Assembly (NCBI GenBank): GCA_001953115.1
Contig: LSSL01003873.1
Coordinates: 1-12,092 of the forward strand
Source: Smittium mucronatum
Taxonomy: Eukaryota; Kickxellomycota; Harpellomycetes; Harpellales; Legeriomycetaceae
Direction: 5' to 3'
DNA: 12,092 nt
In this document: in pieces, positions 7,388 to 12,092 of the stretch
Layout of the letters: every line of letters begins with the position of its first letter
Position numbering within the stretch: position 1 is the first letter of the stretch
Notes under the pieces: model-generated
What the model was told of the DNA's origin: nothing
What the model saw: only the letters and a program-made list of their open reading frames with translations
Databases searched by the model: none
Translations under genes and position numbers: made by a program

Positions 7388-9493
7388 ATGCCTTTTGAGG
7401 CCAGTCATCAAAATTATTCCAGTATTCCCACTGATACTATCTCCATGTCTCCGAATCCTCTTTTTAAAGAAACTGAGAAAAGCCATTTTACTTGGCGCGC
7501 CGTATTCGTCGGTTTGATTTTCGGTACGCTGCTATGTTTCTCCAATATGTATTTCGGTCTTCAAACTGGCTGGATCAGTATGATGTCTCTCCAATCCTCC
7601 TTGGTCGGTTTTGCTGTTTTCAAGGCTTTAGAACCTTTACTCAAAAAAAAATTCAGCATACACGAAAACGTCCTCGTCCAGACCACTGCTGTTGCCGCTG
7701 CTACCATGCCTCTCGCTGGTGGCTTTGTTGGCATTTTACCCGCTTTCAATATGTTGACTGATGACGAAATTGGCGATAATTTGCTCTTAGGAACTGACTT
7801 GCTTCGACTAGTGCTTTGGGGCTTTGGCCTTTCTCTATTTGGCGTTTTCTTTGCCATCCTATTAAGAAAACAGTTTTTGATCAAGGAGAAATTACGTTTC
7901 CCTTCTGGAACTGCCACTGCCGAAATGATTGCCGTCTTGCACAATAAAAAGAATCTCGAAGATTCTATTTCTGATCAGCTCGTTGATGATTCACATTCCT
8001 CCACTCAACCCACCGACTACATTCCCCTTCCTATCACCTCTCCATCAGATGATTCTACCATTGACGATGAATACCGCGATCCTCAAGACCAGTCCACTAC
8101 TGATGATCCTGCTGGATGGAAATTCAAAATATACATTCTTACTGCCGCTTTCTTTGTTTCTTCTATTTACACCATCGTTGCAAACATCTATCCCGATATT
8201 AACAAGCTTCCTATCTTTGGTGAGTATTTGTCTTCTGTGTGGCTATGGAACTTGAGACCTTCTCTCAGTTTTGCTGGCCAAGGTATAATCATGGGTCTTC
8301 CTACTACTTCCCATATGCTTATTGGCGCTATTGTTGGTTGGGGTATTCTCTCCCCTCTTGCTAAATTGCGCGGATGGGCTCCTGGTCCTGTATCCGATTG
8401 GAAAGATGGAAGCCGCGGCTGGATACTCTGGATATCTCTAGCAATCATGATTTCCGAAAGCTTGACCTCTCTTTTTATCTTGGTTATTCAGGAATCCTAC
8501 GATTACTTTTACAACTTGTTGAATCATTCTCCTCAAAGCACCTCTTCAGCCGATCACTATAATTCTACTGATAAAGACCACACTACCGTCATATCAAATA
8601 GAACCGCCTGGATTGGTCTTTTTATTTCAACAATTCTTTGCGCATATATTATGGAGCATCTTCTCTTAATCCCTGTCAAAAAAACCATACTTGCCGTCCT
8701 TGTCGCTTGTTTGCTCACTGTATTGAGCGTCCGGGCTCTCGGTAAAACCGACCTGAATCCTGTGTCCGGAATCGGTAAAATTTCCCAAATCATCTTCGCT
8801 TACCTCATGCCCAAAAACCTCATTGGTAACCTCGTTGCTGGTGCCATCGCCGAAGCTGGTGCTATGCAGGCTGGTGATCTCATGCAAGACTTGAAAACTG
8901 GTATTTTGGTCGGCGCTCATCCAAATGCGCAGTTCTATGCTCAATTTATTGGCTCCTTATTCAGTGTCTTTGTATCTGCTTATGCCTACAGGCTATACAC
9001 CCGCTTGTATGAAATCCCTGGCCCAGTTTTCGCCGTCCCCACGGCTCAAGTTTGGCTCGATATGGCCCGTTTAGTCAATGGCGAGTTGCTGCCTCCTTAT
9101 ACTCGCGAATTCTCCCTCTATTTTGGTATATTCTTTTGCGTTCTCGTTATCATCCAGAAATCAGCACCCATTCTAATTTCTGCTTTTAATCACTCGTACC
9201 ACAATTCCTCAACTATTTTTAACATATTCCAGGATTTCAGCGGCATGGCATTCGCTATTGGCATCTACAACACTCCCGACTTCACTCTTGCCCGATTTTT
9301 TGGTGCCCTTTCCGTTGAAATATTCATCATCACTTATGCAAAGTACCAAAAGAGCATTGATAACATCCCGCTCGCCAACTATACTTCTGCTAAAAAGCAC
9401 CTTATGCCCTTTGCCATCATCCTCGCCAGTGGATTTGTCCTCGGTGAAGGTGCCACTGCATTCGCCATCCTATTATTCGATAACTACTTTTAA
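7388..9493 (+). CDS. OPT-family membrane transporter (YGL114W-like, YSL-type clade)
   Basis: The 701-residue product is a polytopic secondary transporter of the oligopeptide transporter superfamily. Plant relatives of this clade (Yellow Stripe-Like) move metal chelates; the substrate of the fungal members is not settled, so peptide or metal-chelate import is only inferred. Family signatures are NMYFGLQTGW (53-62), KLRFPSGTATAEMI (168-181), TDLNPVSGIGKISQ (454-467), AGAIAEAGAMQAGDLMQDLK (484-503) and LASGFVLGEG (679-688). About 14-16 hydrophobic segments are visible, for example near 37-56, 138-159, 246-266, 343-367, 405-449, 515-537, 573-597, 634-650 and 671-697. The loop at 190-241 is acidic and Ser/Thr-rich, with no hydrophobic segment. 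The length is normal for the family and there is no intron. The start at 7388 gives a short hydrophilic N-terminus; Met20 is an alternative. No neighbouring gene suggests the substrate. Confidence 0.93.
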   Translation: MPFEASHQNYSSIPTDTISMSPNPLFKETEKSHFTWRAVFVGLIFGTLLCFSNMYFGLQTGWISMMSLQSSLVGFAVFKALEPLLKKKFSIHENVLVQTTAVAAATMPLAGGFVGILPAFNMLTDDEIGDNLLLGTDLLRLVLWGFGLSLFGVFFAILLRKQFLIKEKLRFPSGTATAEMIAVLHNKKNLEDSISDQLVDDSHSSTQPTDYIPLPITSPSDDSTIDDEYRDPQDQSTTDDPAGWKFKIYILTAAFFVSSIYTIVANIYPDINKLPIFGEYLSSVWLWNLRPSLSFAGQGIIMGLPTTSHMLIGAIVGWGILSPLAKLRGWAPGPVSDWKDGSRGWILWISLAIMISESLTSLFILVIQESYDYFYNLLNHSPQSTSSADHYNSTDKDHTTVISNRTAWIGLFISTILCAYIMEHLLLIPVKKTILAVLVACLLTVLSVRALGKTDLNPVSGIGKISQIIFAYLMPKNLIGNLVAGAIAEAGAMQAGDLMQDLKTGILVGAHPNAQFYAQFIGSLFSVFVSAYAYRLYTRLYEIPGPVFAVPTAQVWLDMARLVNGELLPPYTREFSLYFGIFFCVLVIIQKSAPILISAFNHSYHNSSTIFNIFQDFSGMAFAIGIYNTPDFTLARFFGALSVEIFIITYAKYQKSIDNIPLANYTSAKKHLMPFAIILASGFVLGEGATAFAILLFDNYF

Positions 9494-9607
9494 TCTTTCC
9501 TTCTTGTATATTAATATTTTTTAACCATATATCAACCTTAATTCACTGATTTTTCATCACCTTCTTTTTACCCATGAAACCATCATTAGATTTTAATGCA
9601 ATTTACT

Positions 9608-9613
9608 AATAAA
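9608..9613 (+). terminator. Poly(A) positioning signal of the OPT gene
   Basis: AATAAA lies 115 nt after the transporter stop codon. It is preceded by UA-rich sequence (GTATATTAATAT and CATATAT near 9507-9532) of the kind that acts as an efficiency element in yeast 3' end formation. Confidence 0.45.
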
Positions 9614-9750
9614 CAGCTTTATTCTCTCCATTATTTATTTCTCTCGTGAGGTTAATTTTTAATTAGTCTCTCTCTCTTTTAAGTACACCCATAGTTTTCC
9701 TTTTCCCCATCTTTAGAGGTTTTCTAATTCCTAACCCAATATCTCTTTAA

Positions 9751-9761
9751 CCCCCCCCCCC
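9751..9761 (+). repeat. C11 homopolymer downstream of the OPT gene
   Basis: Eleven consecutive C residues occur in AT-rich spacer, the same length and strand as the tract in the transporter leader. Confidence 0.95.
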
Positions 9762-10902
9762 AAAGAAAAAGTTCAAGAATGCTCTAATTTTTATAACCGT
9801 GAAATTTCCATATTCCAACATTTGACAATTAACCAATAGTTCTGATTTCGTAAGATAGCTTGTAAATATAAAAAAAATTATTGGTTATGAAAAGACAAAA
9901 TAATTCGGCCTATAAACCCATAAATTCTAGAACGGCTATCATCATGACCGGCAGCACGAGATAGCTAAATAAAAAAACCATACTAGGTATTCAAATCTAA
10001 GAAACCACACTCAATAAAGCCGAAAGGAAAAATAAAAATAAACCATTAAAGAATCCGTCAATAGAAATGATGGTCGAAACCCCTTTGTAAAAAAAATAAA
10101 AAATAGCCCGAACGGGACCTCAAAACTCAGCGTCCATATTTGAAGCTTGATCTTTAGAAAATCTTGAAACCGATGATTTCATCCTTTTGAGACGGCCATT
10201 TCCTATCTTTTTTTTTTTTTTTTAAAAAAAAATGGAAAATTTTAAACAAAATTTTCCACTCTCGTACAGTATTTTCTTGAGACTTTTGATCACATCCTTA
10301 TATACTAGTATAAATTTAATAAATATAGAAAGAATAATAGCATCCAGTACATATTACATTGATCTGTTTCTATGTGTCACAAATAATTCTCCATATAGCT
10401 TCAAAAAGTCTTATTTTTTATTAACAGAAAACCCCTAAAGGCTAAAGGCGAGTGCCATGTTTTAATTCGACCTCAAACAAGGTAATATGTATATAAATTG
10501 TCTCATGATTATATTTACAAGGTTAAATACAAAAAAATATAAAATTAGTATATTCCATACAAAAGTATGTAAATTGATTCAAAATTTTCAAATCGATACA
10601 AATACAGAATATAGATAGGGTTTTGCAGTAATTGATAAAGTAAATTAATACAACTTTGAAGGAGAAAAAACTATTGGCTCATATCACATAAAAATAAAAA
10701 ATCTAACAATTATTATCATTATTTTGCTTTCAATTGGAGTGAATTGTTTTTTTAAAATTCCTGCAAACATTGTAAAAAAAAAATCAAACTCTGACTTTTT
10801 TTTTTTTTTTTCAAAAAGAATATATAATAATAATAATAAAGGTATAATGCTGTGTTCTTAATAAAATCGTACTTTAAAAATACTTCTTTATATTTATATA
10901 AA
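9762..10902. other. AT-rich spacer, no gene seen
   Basis: No coding frame is convincing; the + strand stretch 10232-10438 is AT-driven and low in complexity. Items seen are a 9-bp inverted repeat (9830-9838 with 9879-9887, TAACCAATA and its complement), the T16A9 tract and hairpin at 10208-10258, T16 at 10796-10811 and (TAA)5 at 10825-10839. Confidence 0.6.
10208..10258. repeat. T16A9 tract followed by a perfect 11-bp hairpin
   Basis: T16 (10208-10223) joins directly to A9 (10224-10232). Immediately after comes a perfect inverted repeat: TGGAAAATTTT (10233-10243), loop AAAC, and its exact complement (10248-10258). The arms could form a hairpin in RNA or extrude as a cruciform. No coding region is nearby, so a role as a terminator is unlikely. 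An easily unwound element, a nucleosome-free site or an inverted-duplication scar are possible. Confidence 0.85.
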
Positions 10903-11064
10903 ATGAAGATAAATTGTATTTCTGTTGGCTATTCTTTGGAAATCGGTGAAGGTGATACTGTTTCAAGATGGAGAATACTAAATAGAAGAGGGTTGAATAA
11001 ATATTTACAGAAAACTTACTGCTGTAGAAACAAAACAAAATCTTGGATGCCCTGCGCTAGCTAA
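10903..11064 (+). CDS. Small ORF of 53 codons, doubtful
   Basis: An ATG at 10903, just after TATATTTATATAAA, opens a 53-residue frame containing GYSLEIGEGDTVSRW and ending WMPCAS with TAG-free run to TAA. GC within it is visibly higher than in the DNA on both sides, which is the main reason to mention it. I recognise no motif, signal peptide or membrane segment. At this length it may be chance or the remnant of a longer gene. Confidence 0.12.
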   Translation: MKINCISVGYSLEIGEGDTVSRWRILNRRGLNKYLQKTYCCRNKTKSWMPCAS

Positions 11065-11644
11065 AACAGATCAGTATTAATGTGGACTAAAAAAAACTTG
11101 CACAACCTATAAACACAATTTAAAATGCGATATTTTGCCACCTGAACCCAATTCAAAAGTGTTAATAATAAATATTCATTCCAGTGGAGCTATTAGGCAT
11201 TAGGAAATAAAGCAGAGCCTTCTTTACAAGAATTTGAAAATTAGAAATAGCAAAATTTATAGTGTAATAGGGAATTATAGGGGAAACAAAAAAATAATAA
11301 AGGGCTCATAACCAATGATATTAAAGATTTTATTTCTCGGAGTTAAATCTGCAGAAGATTTTGATTTTAACCAAGCGTACATATGCTGACATAGTTTCGA
11401 ACAATGTTAACACCATATATTAAAAATTTAAAACACAATCATTATTAAAAAATAAATTAATCGAATAAATAATATAAAAATATTGGCGACCTCTAAATAC
11501 CTATTTGGTCTTATGAAATTATCTAAAATGGTACATGTAGATACCACATATCGTTTGTTTTTTTGTATCACGGAATTTTATTTCAAGATAACGCCATTAA
11601 AAACTATACTAAAAAAATATGAAAAAAAGAAAAAGACGTAAAGA
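11065..11644. other. AT-rich spacer, no gene seen
   Basis: Very AT-rich sequence with stops in every frame, down to about 17% GC around 11401-11460. It becomes A-rich (11605-11650) immediately before the composition shifts to that of the repeat. Confidence 0.6.
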
Positions 11645-11850
11645 AAAGACTATTATCCTAACTACAATAAGCCCCTCTGCCGGACTACTGGTTGCGTACC
11701 TACGGGAAAAGGGTTCAATCTACCAACCGAAAGACCCCCCCTGGCATTGCTTCAAGTAGGCTGGATGACTGAGGTTACGTGCAGTCATGAATTAAGCTCT
11801 TTGTCAATGAACAACAGTCCATTGAAGCTACTGAGCTCCTAGTCAGAGCC
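11645..11850. other. Probable left-hand part of the right repeat copy
   Basis: From about 11660 the composition changes from AT-rich to balanced and runs without a break into the proven repeat at 11851. The matching part of the other copy would lie before position 1, so homology cannot be tested here. The stretch has C7 at 11735-11741. A Pol III B-box-like GGTTCAATC is at 11709-11717, with a weak A-box-like sequence about 30 nt before it. This layout would suit the head of a tRNA-derived SINE, but the T-stem does not pair, so the assignment is weak. Confidence 0.4.
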
Positions 11851-12092
11851 TACTTCTAACAGGATTAATAAAATTAGGCTCCTACCCAAACGTGGGATTG
11901 ATCGACATGGCTTTCCTACAAATAGCTGTTAGACGCTGAGATCCGTCTGACTGTCGAAAGCTGGACTTGTGCACTAGAATATGTCTCAGCTGTGCTAAAC
12001 GATCGGCTCCTCCTGTTTCTAGATGGTCCTCCTCTGGAATCGCTGTCCTCCGAATCGCTGTGCGCTATCTCCACTACTCCCAACCAAGAATA
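11851..12092. repeat. Dispersed repeat, right copy (cut by the window end)
   Basis: This is a direct copy of 1-240, about 92% identical, with one 2-nt insertion. Its start carries an inverted repeat: GAGCCTA (11847-11853) and TAGGCTC (11876-11882) could form a 7-bp stem. No intact reading frame is shared with the other copy. The homology runs to the last base of the window, so the true right end is not visible. Confidence 0.93.

Noticed and set aside
7561..9524. Several open frames overlapping the OPT transporter on both strands
   Set aside because: They are shadows of the 701-residue frame, which carries all the family motifs.
11851..12092. Terminal direct repeats as the overlap of a circular molecule
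   Set aside because: The copies differ at about 8% of positions and by a 2-nt gap, too much for the ends of one circular sequence.
11840..12092. Repeat as an LTR retrotransposon end (TGTTAGAAG start on the minus strand, TGGTTGGG as a primer-binding site)
   Set aside because: The two signals are in the wrong order and spacing for one LTR, there is no convincing polypurine tract, and no gag or pol coding sequence is present.

Overview
This window looks like nuclear DNA of an ascomycete fungus, most likely a yeast-like lineage. The evidence is one intact mitoribosomal gene of the fungal mS45 (Mrps35/Bot1) family and one intact OPT-family transporter of the YGL114W-like clade. Both lie on the + strand, both are single uninterrupted ORFs, and both sit in very AT-rich, homopolymer-rich intergenic DNA. 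CTG codons fall at hydrophobic, leucine-like positions, which suggests the standard code. Only about a quarter of the window is recognisable coding sequence, which is sparse for a yeast.

Layout. Positions 1-240 and 11851-12092 are two direct copies of one dispersed repeat, about 92% identical by eye. Flanking DNA of similar texture (241-350 and 11645-11850) suggests the whole unit is longer, so both window edges lie inside repeat copies. 351-1830 is very AT-rich and holds nothing I can call apart from homopolymers. 1833-2151 has short coding-like runs that change frame and may be a gene relic. 2168-2412 holds a G-quadruplex motif and a cluster of CCAAT boxes upstream of the mS45 gene (2654-3733). 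3858-3909 has a poly(A) block between 16-bp direct repeats, which resembles a tiny retroposition scar. 4560-6980 is clearly richer in GC than the other spacers but has no long ORF. It may contain degraded genes, and it includes a tentative two-exon minus-strand gene (6474-6776). 6984-7387 is a promoter and leader with TATA elements, a pyrimidine-rich strand, a C11 tract and a nine-codon upstream ORF, leading into the OPT transporter (7388-9493). 9494-11640 is AT-rich spacer with a perfect hairpin beside a T16A9 tract.

The two confident genes have unrelated jobs: one is a structural or assembly protein of the mitochondrial small ribosomal subunit, the other a polytopic membrane transporter. 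Nothing suggests they work together. I found no convincing new multi-gene system. The points most worth checking are the terminal repeat family, the mini retroposition scar, the GC-rich non-ORF block with its possible spliced gene, and the G/C homopolymers of identical length.
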